Of a DNA stretch of 64,000 bases, positions 12,598-22,036 are shown in pieces. The stretch comes from Leuctra nigra (Eukaryota > Arthropoda > Insecta > Plecoptera > Leuctridae). Within the stretch, counting starts at the first letter, position 1. The number at the start of each line of letters is the position of its first letter. The DNA is taken from assembly GCA_934045905.1 (NCBI GenBank), contig OW203762.1, forward strand, positions 19,996,345-20,060,344, given 5' to 3'. The notes beneath the pieces were generated by a model. It did no database searches. It was not told the origin of the DNA and saw only the letters and a program-made list of their open reading frames with translations. The position numbers and the translations under genes are program-made.

Positions 12598-12690
12598 CCC
12601 CCCCCCCCCCCCCCCCAGGAATGAGGATGTTACTCCCACATAGTCTCGCCCGGGACTCGAACCTGGCACATTCTTAACCTGGAAGTATGT
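12598..12690 (-). repeat. tRNA-derived SINE fragment next to poly-C run
   Basis: The minus strand carries a perfect B-box GGTTCGAGTCC (12653-12663) inside a T-arm-like CCAG/CCGG context, preceded by CCAGGTTAAGAATGTG. The plus-strand poly-C run (12598-12616, 19 C) lies at what would be its 3' side. No A-box or intact D-arm is visible, so this is probably a SINE relic rather than a tRNA gene. Confidence 0.45.
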
Positions 12691-13171
12691 TTTCCATCAC
12701 GTCGATCTCATTCTCACATAGACGGTACTTTGTGTCTGAATTTAAAGTGTGAAGCGGGAAGTTTCAGTACGTCGTTGCATCGTTGTGAGAATTGTGAATG
12801 ATGAGATATTATTACTTCTACGTGAAATTGTATTTGTGTGCATTCATTTTATTTAATAAACAAATATTGTCTTGACTGTGCTACATACAGTGCATGCAAT
12901 AATAGTGGTTCAAACTTGGCTGCATTTGGTCTAGAAGATATGCATTCAAAATTTTGGCAACATAATATAAAGTAGAACAATATTTTTTTACAATTATAAT
13001 GGATTTAGAAAGAACACGAGATTTTTTTCCTTACGAAAATGTAAAATGAATACTATCGCTCTCGTTTTTATTTTTCGTTTCAAATAAAGCCTAGGTATTA
13101 TTCTGTCTGCAGCTTTTCTGATGAAAGTTTTCAAAACGAGATTCTGTAAGATTTGTAATATTTTGATCTTG
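12691..13171. other. intergenic DNA flanking the LTR element
   Basis: AT-rich DNA without a supported gene. It ends at the 5' LTR. Confidence 0.5.
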
Positions 13172-13570
13172 TGTAACATGTAAACTGAGGGAGGGCGGCC
13201 GCCCGAGGTCAACCGGTCATACAACCCCTCACGCGCTCGAGCAGGGGCTCGGGAGTTGTTGACCGGCCAGCGACGGAACTGGTTGTGTTGTGTGTTGTGA
13301 GAGAGACGTTTCTAGAAGCCGACGCAGGCAACTGATTTTTGTACAGAGAAAGAGTGTTGATTATTATTATTTGTATGACTGTCTTACGACGACTTGTGCT
13401 GTGGGATTAAGAGTTATTAAAAGTATTGTTCAAGTGTGATTGTGTTCAAGGTGTTTTGTTTACGAGCTTCGTGCTTCCTCGGACCCCAGAAGCACGTGGC
13501 GCCCATCCCCGTCCGCCAGCGTTCCCCCACCCACCCCATTCCACCGTTAAGAAGGGGCAAACGTTATAAC
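13172..13570 (+). repeat. 5' LTR
   Basis: Begins TGTAACATGTAAAC and ends AACGTTATAAC, directly before the primer-binding site. The first part is GC-rich with a GGGCGGCCGCCC palindrome and GACCGG/CCGGTC words; the middle is AT-richer. Ends are TG...AC rather than TG...CA. No TATA box is obvious. Confidence 0.93.
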
Positions 13571-13588
13571 TGGCGCCCGACGTGGGGC
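13571..13588 (+). promoter_or_regulatory. primer-binding site for tRNA-Lys
   Basis: TGGCGCCCGACGTGGGGC directly follows the 5' LTR. It matches the known Lys-1,2-type primer site except for one A-to-G change, which still pairs as G-U with the tRNA 3' end. Confidence 0.9.
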
Positions 13589-13601
13589 CGAAATTTTGAA
13601 A

Positions 13602-14909
13602 ATGGATTACACACGACTGACGCGTGACGAGATCGAGTATGAGTTGAAGATACGCGGACTAGGCGAGGGACTGACCACCGTTGCCGAAATGAAAACCGTC
13701 CTCGCCCAGGCCCTCAAGACCGAGAAGGAGGGGAAGAGCACCTGCCCGCAAGAAACCACTCTGGATCCGGAAGAGGAGCTTGAAACGTGCAAGATGAAAA
13801 TAGCGGACCTGAATACAGCGATTACCAACTACAGCGGTTCGTCCAAGGCGGATTCGGAGTACAAACGAATAGAAACACGTTTGGGACACATCTTGCGCCG
13901 GCTCGGAAGGGTGAGTGCACTCATCGCGGACGTGTGTACAAGACGAACGGAGCTGATACAGGAAGCAGCCAAGTGCGGGGACAAGCTTAAGGAAAAACTG
14001 CTTTCAGACCCGTTAGCTATATTGGCGGCCAATAAAACTTTGTCAGATGCCTTGGCTAAGTTAGCAACCGGCGAGACCAGTGCCAGGAAAAAGTATGTTC
14101 CAGCCAGAGACTGGGGAGTTACCTTTACGGGGGACGGCCGTGGGTTGAGTGTAAGCGCCTTCCTGGAACGCATAGAAGAATTATGTGAGTCCAGACTACG
14201 ATCGAAGGAAGACTTACTAGTGGAAGCAATGGATTTATTCGACGGCTCAGCATTAGTATGGTACCGATCCATTAGGCGGCAGCTCGGCTCCTGGGAAGAC
14301 CTCACGCAAAAACTACGAGAAGAGTTCCTATCACCCGACTATGACGAGGAGTTACTCGACGAAATTAAGAAGCGAACGCAAGGACCGGAGGAAACCATTG
14401 GAATCTACGTCGCCTTCATGAGGAACTACATGGCGCGGCTGCAGACACCTTTGGCCGAATCCGTCCAGCTAAGTATAATTCGGAAAAACTTAGACCCGTT
14501 TTATGTGGACAGGTTAAGTTTGCAGCAGATCGAGTCCGTGGCCGACCTTCTTAGCCTGGGACGGAAGCTGGAGTACAGCCGGCAACGGGTACGCAAATTT
14601 CAGCATCCCGTGCAGCAGAAGGATTCTATCGAACCTGACCTGGCCTACCATGGACGCCGAAGACTGCCAGATCGTCCAGGCCCGAACGTCGGTGCGGTAC
14701 AGGAAGAGAATCTAGCGGACGTCTCCACAGCGACCTCGAGAGGCAGCAGAGGGCCATGTTGGAACTGTCAAGGTACCGACCACACCTATCGCGATTGTTT
14801 GGCAAAAAGGTCAGTGTTCTGTTATGGTTGTGGTGCAGCAAACGTTTTGAAGCCAAATTGTATCCCTTGCCGTGAACGTGCGGGAAAAGCAGCAGCGGGT
14901 CGAGTGTAG
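13602..14909 (+). CDS. gag: Gag polyprotein of the Ty3/gypsy element
   Basis: Structural protein that would assemble the cytoplasmic virus-like particle and package the RNA. I choose the ATG at 13602 (435 aa); an upstream in-frame TTG is not a likely start. Residues about 160-320 form a retrotransposon Gag/capsid-type helical domain (FLERIEELCESRL, LFDGSALVWYRSI, LREEFLSPDYDEELLDEIKK). A CCHC zinc knuckle begins at residue 386 (CWNCQGTDHTYRDC). A second knuckle-like motif at 407 (CYGCGAANVLKPNC) has Val where the His should be, so it is probably degenerate. The stop TAG lies at 14907, 19 bp after a slippery heptamer that leads into pol. Confidence 0.93.
   Translation: MDYTRLTRDEIEYELKIRGLGEGLTTVAEMKTVLAQALKTEKEGKSTCPQETTLDPEEELETCKMKIADLNTAITNYSGSSKADSEYKRIETRLGHILRRLGRVSALIADVCTRRTELIQEAAKCGDKLKEKLLSDPLAILAANKTLSDALAKLATGETSARKKYVPARDWGVTFTGDGRGLSVSAFLERIEELCESRLRSKEDLLVEAMDLFDGSALVWYRSIRRQLGSWEDLTQKLREEFLSPDYDEELLDEIKKRTQGPEETIGIYVAFMRNYMARLQTPLAESVQLSIIRKNLDPFYVDRLSLQQIESVADLLSLGRKLEYSRQRVRKFQHPVQQKDSIEPDLAYHGRRRLPDRPGPNVGAVQEENLADVSTATSRGSRGPCWNCQGTDHTYRDCLAKRSVFCYGCGAANVLKPNCIPCRERAGKAAAGRV
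14882..14888 (+). promoter_or_regulatory. -1 ribosomal frameshift slippery site GGGAAAA
   Basis: In the gag frame the codons are GCG GGA AAA, so the heptamer is G GGA AAA, matching the X XXY YYZ rule exactly. A -1 slip enters the pol frame, which is open from 14876 onward. Three bases later GCAG (14892) can pair with CTGC (14922-14925) in a stem with a further GGG/CCT segment and one mismatch, a candidate stimulatory structure. The assignment is inference from sequence. Confidence 0.75.
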
Positions 14910-17900
14910 GGCGGACTCCTCCTGCAAAGCTGATATGTTCGCCTCCTAACGAAGAGTGGTGTGACTGGTTAGACGTGGTAGCCAATCATAGTCTTCGAGC
15001 CAAGCTGGACCATATCCTGGCATCGGCAGGGAATGATAGTCGGCCTAGCCTGAAGGTACACGTGTTGGGGATAGCAATGCAGGGTCTTCTGGATTCCGGA
15101 GCATCAAGAACGATTCTTGGTCGGGGCGGCTGGGAGAAGATCAAAGCACTTCATCCTCCTCTTCGGAAAATGGAAGCAGGTATGGTGCGCGTTGCTGATG
15201 GACGTTCTTGTCAAGTGTTAGGAGAGGCTGATCTGCCGATTGAATTAGATGGGAGAGTAAAAGTTTTACCAATTTTGGTAGTCCCATTACTGGAGCGTGC
15301 CTTATACTTAGGGATCGACTTTTGGAAGACAATGAGGTTTGTCCCCGATGTAGCGCAGGGTACCTGGACCTTTAGTGATAGTGGAGAAATACCCCGGGTA
15401 GCCGAGTGTACTCAAATCAAGGACAGACTCTCACCCAAGGAAAGAATTCAGTTGGAGAAGATGGTGACAGATTTGATGGCTCTCCCACAGGATAAGCTAG
15501 GGGTAACAGGTTTAGTGCATCATAAGATCGATACAGGAGATGCGGCTCCCATCAAACAACGGTACTACCCTTATTCACCGGTCATACAGAAGCAGATTAA
15601 TAAGGAACTCGACGAAATGTTAAGGGACGGAGTAGTCGAACCTTCAACCAGTGCATGGAGTTCACCTATTATGCTAGTAGAGAAACCAGATTCCAAGGCC
15701 TTTAGGGTATGCATAGACTTCAGAAGAGTGAATGCAGTGACCAAACGTGACGCATATCCTTTGCCGTACGTGTCAGCTATCTTGGACCGGTTAAGGAATG
15801 CAACGTACATGTCCTCCCTAGACCTGAAAACGGCGTATTGGCAAGTGCCCCTGGAAGAAGAGAGCAAGGAAAAGACGGCATTTGCAGTGGCGGGCCGGGG
15901 TCTTTTCCAATTCCGGCGGATGCCCTTCGGGTTGCATAATTCTCCAGCAACGTGGCAACGTTTAATAGACCGAGTATTAGGCCCAGAACTAGATCCCCAC
16001 GTATTTGTGTATCTAGATGACGTGATAATTGTTACTCCTACTTTTGAAGCACACTTCGAGGTTCTACAGAAGGTGTTGCAGAAGTTGAAGGCGGCGGGCC
16101 TGACATTAAATAAGGACAAATGTCAATTTGGCCGTTCAGAGTTGAAGTACCTTGGGTACATGGTTGATGAGGGGGGTTTACGCGTGAACACTGAAAAGGT
16201 TACGGCGATGATTAACTACCCGACGCCCAAGAATGTTACTGAAGTTAGACGTTTCATTGGACTGGCAAGTTGGTACCGACGTTTCGTACCAGATTTCGCC
16301 ACGAAAATGGTACCACTGAATGAGTTGACTAAAGGGGTGCGAAAGGGCCAAAGAAATCCGCCCTGGAAGTGGGAGGAAAAGCATGATCTGGCTTTTCGAC
16401 AAATCAAGAGCCATTTAGTAGAAGCTCCCCTCCTCACCTGTCCCGACTTCAACCGGCCATTTCTGATACAAACTGACGCTTCAGAAGTGGGTCTGGGAGC
16501 CGTTATCTCACAAGAGTTTGAAGATGGAGAAAAGGTCATTGCGTATGCCAGCCGGTCATTGACAAAGAGTGAACGGGTCTACACCACCACGGAATTGGAG
16601 TGCTTAGCGGTGGTCTGGGCAGTGGAGAAATTTAGACCGTATGTGGAAGGCTCTCCATTCACAGTCATCACGGACCATCATTCCTTAATCTGGCTACATA
16701 ACCTCAAAGACCCGAGAGGACGGCTCGCTCGTTGGGCGATAAGGCTGCAACAGTACTCGTTCGAAATTCTGCATAGACCCGGGAGGAACCATGCTGTACC
16801 GGATGCCTTGTCGAGATCCGTGGGACTTCTGGAGTCTATTGAAATCACCAAGGACGACCATGATGACTGGTATACGGCCCAACTCAAGAAAGTAATGGAT
16901 TATCCTCAAAATTATCCGAACTGGAAGGCTGAAGATGATAAGTTGTGGAAGCGTTTACTACGAAGAAAAAAACAGTTCCTACTAACTCCAGAAGACGAAG
17001 GCTGGAGGATGGTAGTTCCGAGATCACTGCGGAAAAGTCTTCTAGTAGAATACCATGATCAGCCGACAGCCGGGCATCTGGGAACCTTTAAGACTATCAA
17101 GAGGATATCCGAAACGTACTACTGGCCAGGCATGGCCGCCGACATCAGTCGTTATGTCCAGAAGTGCAAGGTCTGCCAATCCCTCAAGCCTGTGCAACAA
17201 CTACCAGCGGGGTTGATGGGAAGCCAACGGGAAGTCACCAATCCTTGGCAAATGATCTCCACAGATTTGATGGGCCCTTTCCCGGTTTCCTCTAAACAAA
17301 ACCGGTTCCTGTTAGTGATTGCCGACTGTTTCACCAAATATACCTTACTCTTCCCGTTACGAACTGCAACTGCAGAGAAGATAGCCCAAATCATGGAGCA
17401 TGAAGTGTTTCTCGTGTATGGAGCTCCCCAATATGTGATCTGCGACAACGGAACTCAGTACACCAGTAAACAGTTTGTGGATAAAGTTACCGGCTATGGG
17501 GGGAAAATCCTTTACAACCCAAATTACCACCCGCAAGCGAACCCGACAGAGAGAATCAATCGCGTCCTGAAGACGATGATAGCGTCGTACGTGAAGGATA
17601 ACCATCGGAGTTGGGACAAGAATTTACCACAGTTGAGGCACGCCATCTGTACGGCGACACACGAAGCGACGGGTTTCACACCCGCTTTTCTCAACTTTGG
17701 CCGAGAACTCTTCTTGTCCGGGACGTCGTACCGCAAGTTGGAAGAAGATGGTTACGCTCCGAGGATGGGTCCACGTGAACCTCGGGCCAAGCTATTAAAG
17801 GAACTTCCCGCACTCTACGCCGAGGTTACTGATAGACTCCAAAGAGCCCACGAGAAGAACAGCCGGATCTACAACCTCCGTCGCCGTCCACTGCAATTTC

Positions 17901-18121
17901 AACCAGGAGATGTTGTTTGGAGAAAGACTTTTCCCCAATCAGATGCCGCGCGCTACTTCACGGCGAAGTTAGCACCGAAGTATACGCGGTGCTTCATCCA
18001 CAAGCGGGTGTCCAACCTAGTCTACGAGCTGCGGGAGGAAGATGGGCGAGTACTTCCAACCAGGTGGCACGTACAAGATCTCAAGCCGGATGCGACGCCC
18101 GAAGCAGAAGATAATTTATAA
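14888..18121 (+). CDS. pol: Pol polyprotein (protease-RT-RNase H-integrase), made by -1 frameshift
   Basis: About 1077 codons after the shift; the Gag-Pol fusion would be about 1506 aa. There is no good ATG of its own before the protease, supporting frameshift expression. The aspartic protease motif LLDSGAS has its Asp at 15092. Reverse transcriptase shows VCIDFRRVN, LDLKTAYWQVPL and YLDD (16010-16021). RNase H shows TDAS (Asp codon 16475), TTELE and TDHH (Asp 16673). Integrase has an HHCC finger (His 17054 through CKVC) and catalytic D-D-E at 17264, 17444 and 17549, with 34 residues between the second Asp and Glu. The C-terminus has a GPY/F-like stretch (FQPGDVVW ... KLAPKY). All catalytic residues are present. 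Confidence 0.95.
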   Translation, partial: SSSGSSVGRTPPAKLICSPPNEEWCDWLDVVANHSLRAKLDHILASAGNDSRPSLKVHVLGIAMQGLLDSGASRTILGRGGWEKIKALHPPLRKMEAGMVRVADGRSCQVLGEADLPIELDGRVKVLPILVVPLLERALYLGIDFWKTMRFVPDVAQGTWTFSDSGEIPRVAECTQIKDRLSPKERIQLEKMVTDLMALPQDKLGVTGLVHHKIDTGDAAPIKQRYYPYSPVIQKQINKELDEMLRDGVVEPSTSAWSSPIMLVEKPDSKAFRVCIDFRRVNAVTKRDAYPLPYVSAILDRLRNATYMSSLDLKTAYWQVPLEEESKEKTAFAVAGRGLFQFRRMPFGLHNSPATWQRLIDRVLGPELDPHVFVYLDDVIIVTPTFEAHFEVLQKVLQKLKAAGLTLNKDKCQFGRSELKYLGYMVDEGGLRVNTEKVTAMINYPTPKNVTEVRRFIGLASWYRRFVPDFATKMVPLNELTKGVRKGQRNPPWKWEEKHDLAFRQIKSHLVEAPLLTCPDFNRPFLIQTDASEVGLGAVISQEFEDGEKVIAYASRSLTKSERVYTTTELECLAVVWAVEKFRPYVEGSPFTVITDHHSLIWLHNLKDPRGRLARWAIRLQQYSFEILHRPGRNHAVPDALSRSVGLLESIEITKDDHDDWYTAQLKKVMDYPQNYPNWKAEDDKLWKRLLRRKKQFLLTPEDEGWRMVVPRSLRKSLLVEYHDQPTAGHLGTFKTIKRISETYYWPGMAADISRYVQKCKVCQSLKPVQQLPAGLMGSQREVTNPWQMISTDLMGPFPVSSKQNRFLLVIADCFTKYTLLFPLRTATAEKIAQIMEHEVFLVYGAPQYVICDNGTQYTSKQFVDKVTGYGGKILYNPNYHPQANPTERINRVLKTMIASYVKDNHRSWDKNLPQLRHAICTATHEATGFTPAFLNFGRELFLSGTSYRKLEEDGYAPRMGPREPRAKLLKELPALYAEVTDRLQRAHEKNSRIYNLRRRPLQFQPGDVVWRKTFPQSDAARYFTAKLAPKYTRCFIHKRVSNLVYELREEDGRVLPTRWHVQDLKPDATPEAEDNL

Positions 18122-18132
18122 AATAAATTCTT

Positions 18133-18151
18133 AAAAGAGGAAAAGGTGGAG
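18133..18151 (+). promoter_or_regulatory. polypurine tract
   Basis: AAAAGAGGAAAAGGTGGAG lies immediately before the 3' LTR (two T's and then TG). It would prime plus-strand DNA synthesis. One T interrupts the purine run. Confidence 0.8.
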
Positions 18152-18153
18152 TT

Positions 18154-18552
18154 TGTAACATGTAAACTGAGGGAGGGCGGCCGCCCGAGGTCAACCGGTC
18201 ATACAACCCCTCACGCGCTCGAGCAGGGGCTCGGGAGTTGTTGACCGGCCAGCGACGGAACTGGTTGTGTTGTGTGTTGTGAGAGAGACGTTTCTAGAAG
18301 CCGACGCAGGCAACTGATTTTTGTACAGAGAAAGAGTGTTGATCATTATTATTTGTCGGACTGTCTTACGACGACTTGTGCTGTGGGATTAAGAGTTATT
18401 AAAAGTATTGTTCAAGTGTGATTGTGTTCAAGGTGTTTTGTTTACGAGCTTCGTGCTTCCTCGGACCCCAGAAGCACGTGGCGCCCATCCCCGTCCGCCA
18501 GCGTTCCCCCACCCACCCCATTCCACCGTTAAGAAGGGGCAAACGTTATAAC
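18154..18552 (+). repeat. 3' LTR, followed by 8 bases identical to the PBS start
   Basis: Gap-free match to 13172-13570 with three substitutions. Identity to the 5' side continues for another 8 bases, TGGCGCCC (18553-18560), which internally form the first 8 bases of the primer-binding site. Host DNA then begins TTAGTTTAG. Either the LTR boundary is 8 bases further on than I draw it, or primer-tRNA sequence was carried into the integrated end. Confidence 0.9.
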
Positions 18553-18560
18553 TGGCGCCC

Positions 18561-20162
18561 TTAGTTTAGTAACGGTTGTGGGCATTCTACTACCAATTGT
18601 TGATATTTCGTAATACTAATCAACCTCTTCCCATTGTAATTCTCCTCCGAGTTAATATCATTTAGATTATTGCGGCTAATATTGCTTTAATAATGAATCA
18701 TATTTTTAATGAAAAGCCGTAGAAATTGGATGGCTTTGGAAGTCATCCACTGGCACTTGATTAAAAGTGAAGCGGCTTCTCGAATTTCGCAATGCGAAGG
18801 AACTAATCAAACATCTATATGATGCTCTGCCATTGTTCTTTGTGAAAACTCCTGCTCCTGTCAAGATGCTGCAATCTCTGATCACGGCCCGGTGAGAACA
18901 TGAATGAAGTGCGAAGAGATTTGTCTCTAAACTGAGTCCCATCGACAAGATCTCGTTCAGGCTGATCAACTCCGTCAACTTTCAGTGTCAGAAAGATGTT
19001 TTGAGAAATTGAATGGTTATTCCTGAAGCAATTTATCTTATTTGTTGGAAATGTTTTTGAGGTATGGTTTTGCTCTTTGTAATAAAAGTCAGAACGACGG
19101 TTTTTCTATGAAAATAATTTGAAAAAATATAGTAAAATGTTTCAAGTTTTTATAATGGCAAACAGAAAAATTAACTCGTTGAAGTGTTTCAAACATAAAT
19201 CTGCGTTTTTTGATAAATAAATTTGAATTCTTTGTGTTACGTCCCATATGTATTTTTTTAAACTTAAAATTGTGAAAGATAATACTAGGTCAATCTACTG
19301 TATCTTATTGAATGCTTCGCAGCTTTAGATAATCTTCATAAAGCTTGAACTTGAACGCTCGAACTTATCAACATTTCCATCCACTACTTGAAACCATTAG
19401 CAACAAACGCGTTATCAACTCTTGCTAAATGTTTAAACGCTTTTCACTCCTGCCGCTTGATGACGTTCGTTCAATTTAAAATATGTTCCACCAATCCTCT
19501 GCTGATAATAATCCTGGGATATTTTCCAGCCAGGTTTTTGCCAGTGACATATTCTATAAGTGGAGTTAGCTGGGACATTCATTTGCTTTTATCAGCTAAA
19601 CGATTGACCGGGCACAGGGGATTGTTTTTTGACTGCCGTCCCCCCACCCTCACACGCCCCCCACATCAAGGTGTATGGGGTCGCGCGTCTGATTTAACAT
19701 TATAACGGGGTGGGTGGGACACCTTCATCCCCCTCTCCCCCTCTCAAACTGTGTAGACTCGAAACTGCCTTTTTTATCGATAGGCTGTCGTGTTTAGGTT
19801 AGTGTGTGAGAGAGATAGGGGACAAAAACTTTCCGAGAATTCTCAAAGTGAATTTGTCATAGAAATCTATATTATAAAGAGGACGCCACTTACTTAATGC
19901 ATATGCGACCTTTTCGAAAAGAGGTCACACTGCCACTTATTGTGATGAAATTTCTAATGAAATTAACTTTGATTGATTTTATCAATGAGACATTTTGTAA
20001 GAAGTGAAATGATTTTAATTCGATCAAAATACACAATTAAACTTCCGCTTTCATTTTCTCCTTTAGTCATTCCCTTCACAAATCGAAACGCTGATATTAA
20101 AACCAATTTCTTGATACTTTAACATTGCAATTTAATATGAAATCTTCCGAAATGTAATAAGA
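18561..20162. other. intergenic DNA, no gene seen
   Basis: AT-rich DNA between the LTR element and the first composite palindromic element. A C-rich patch at about 19640-19690 and short open frames on both strands have no recognisable features. Confidence 0.5.
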
Positions 20163-20569
20163 ATCCCCATAAAAAACACTTCGTGTAAAAATACCAGCCA
20201 AGTCTCTTCAACTAAAAAAAAATATATGAAATCTAAAAATTCTGCACTGAAAAGTATTGATATCAAAAAATTTGCCAAGTCAAAACTTTATTTGAAAATC
20301 AAAAAATACTTGGCGCATCGTGTATATAAATAGCTTAGAAGTATAGGCCAGATATAAAATATACATCAAATATACATATACATATAGTATACCTATAATT
20401 CTCAAAGAAATCGATGCGCCAAGTATTTTTTGATTTTCAAATAAAGTTTTGACTTGGCAAATTTTTTGATATCAATACTTTTCAGTGCAGAATTTTTAGA
20501 TTTCATATATTTTTTTTTAGTTGAAGAGACTTGGCTTGTATTTTTACACGAAGTGTTTTTTATGGGGAT
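20163..20569. repeat. terminal palindrome of copy A (158-bp arms)
   Basis: Arms 20163-20320 and 20412-20569 are reverse complements with a single mismatch (CCAGCC versus CAAGCC). Each arm carries CACTTCGTGT, AGCCAAGTCTCT, TGATATCAAAAAA, GCCAAGTCAAAAC and ACTTGGCGCATCG. The 91-bp loop is homologous to that of copy B. Confidence 0.9.
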
Positions 20570-20723
20570 ATCACTCCTTTTTTTAGTTTATTCTTACAAC
20601 TTGTGACACATATGAAATAAACAATTACTAAATTCTTTTAAAAAAATCGCCATTTACGATTTGGTTACTACTAATGAAAATCTGTTATATATTCATATAT
20701 AGTCTTTCGTGAAGAATAGCAAA

Positions 20724-21650
20724 GGTTTCATTCCAATCGGTCAACCCAGTTCCGAGATATGGCATACACATCGGTTTTCAAAATGGCTGCTAAACTTACT
20801 GCACTGCCACATAGAATTCATATCTACAATTAATGTGTATCATTTTAGGCTTTCTGAATATGTATTCATTGTATAGAATGGGGAATACAATAATTTTTAA
20901 ATTTGAATTACTTTATTTCCGGGCTCATAAATAAGAACATTCTAGTTTGACTGTTCCTATTACATTAAGATGGCCTTCCGAATCATTTGGCGCTAGTTTC
21001 GTACTGTTCGGTCTACCAGTTTTCGAGATACGACGTTACTTCCGGTTTCAAAATGGCGGCTGAAATCTCTGACCCCTTGAATTTTAATTTACACATGATA
21101 ACATCTTATTATAAGCTGTCTCAAATAGTATTTATTGTATCAAAATGTAAATTTGTGAGATTTTTCAAATGTGTGACGTCATTTCCGGTTTTGCTATAAG
21201 AAACTGCAAATATTATTGTTGATAATACATAAAGTTGACCGTCTAAATTGTTTGGCGCTGGTTTCGTTCAAATCTATTTAGCCGTTATTAAGATATGATG
21301 TCACTACCGGTTTCAAAATGGCGGATTCCGGTTGGTTTTATAACAACTCAAATGAGATATCAAAAGTACATACGTTACATAAATATCAAAATAATCGGAT
21401 CAATCTTTGTTGCCGAAATGCCAATCGATGTATTTCAAATTTCATGACGTCATTTCCGGTTTCGTTAACATAATTTTCAGTCTTTTGCTACTGATAAATC
21501 ATATAGATGACCGTCTGAATCGTTTGGCGCAAATTTCGTTCCAATCAGTTTAGCCGTTGTTGAGATATGACGTCACTTCCGGTTTCAAAATGGCGGCACA
21601 AAAAATTCATGGGGTGAAGGTTAAATCAGACGCCAAAAGTGCACACGTGG
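20724..21650 (+). repeat. ~265-bp tandem units with YY1-like/ETS/CRE-like clusters (copy A)
   Basis: Four units, with landmarks near 20724, 20993, 21257 and 21526, each contain a TTTCGTTCCAATCGGTTTAG-like stretch followed by a GAGATATGACGTCA-like stretch. The last unit has the intact cluster TGACGTCA (21568-21575), CTTCCGG and AAAATGGCGGC. A second TGACGTCATTTCCGG site lies about halfway between clusters. Units nearest the palindrome are most decayed. The words match known consensus sites for CREB/ATF, ETS and YY1/Pho; binding is untested. Confidence 0.75.
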
Positions 21651-21719
21651 TAAAAATGTGAGATCAATCGGTTCAGCCGTTTATGCTGTGGCCTGGTTAC
21701 CGGATTTGAATTCCAGGAG

Positions 21720-21752
<33 letters not shown>

Positions 21753-22036
21753 GAGATTATTATTATTATGAAAACCGCCCTAAAACACTGTTTTCACTGC
21801 CCTATAGCTCGCAAAGGGCGTAACCTTTTGTTCCCAAATTTGGTATATGTAGTAGGGTGGGCCATAGCTCGAAATTAAGATATTTCGCAACAATGTGAGA
21901 TTTCCCAATTTTAAGATCCAGTAGGCCGAAAATGCCACTTTGATACTTACAGTAAAAGTGGGTTGCTCCAGCCTTTTTAAATGAGAGTGTGCGCGCGCCG
22001 TACGACTTGGCTGGCGTGGAGCGACCGCTCCACTAG

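Larger units (their letters stand above)
13172..18552 (+). mobile_element. full-length Ty3/gypsy LTR retrotransposon
   Basis: The element has LTR, primer-binding site, gag, pol (protease, RT, RNase H, integrase), polypurine tract, LTR. Integrase lies after RNase H, the Ty3/gypsy (Metaviridae) order; no env frame follows pol. The LTRs are 399 bp each and align without gaps, differing only at 13362/18344, 13375/18357 and 13376/18358 (99.2% identity), so insertion was recent. Both large ORFs are free of stops and frameshifts, so the copy may be competent for movement. Flanks (CTTG before, TTAG after) show no perfect target duplication. The clade within Ty3/gypsy is not assigned; a Lys primer is also used by Osvaldo/Ulysses-type insect elements. 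Confidence 0.95.
20163..22036 (+). mobile_element. composite palindrome/tandem-array element, copy A (Helitron/HINE-like, non-autonomous)
   Basis: Layout in reading direction: a terminal palindrome (20163-20320 and 20412-20569, 91-bp loop); about four degenerate tandem units of roughly 265 bp (about 20724-21650); a (CTA)n/(ATT)n microsatellite (21722-21765); a ~270-bp conserved tail; and a terminal hairpin TGGAGCGACCGCTCCA followed by CTAG at 22033-22036. The tail contains GACTTGGCTGG, the inverse of CCAGCCAAGTC near the other end. Copies B and C share the plan. The left flank is A and all three copies end CTAGA then T. Subterminal inverted repeats, internal tandem repeats, a 3' hairpin and the lack of target duplication resemble Helitron/Helentron-associated elements; that class is inference. 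No protein is encoded. Confidence 0.75.

Noticed and set aside
13829..17736. Minus-strand and +1 ORFs of 60-182 codons inside the LTR element
   Set aside because: Shadows of the gag and pol coding frames; no domain motifs.
18122..18153. Possible env gene in the LTR element
   Set aside because: Only about 30 bp separates the pol stop from the 3' LTR, so there is no room for a third ORF.
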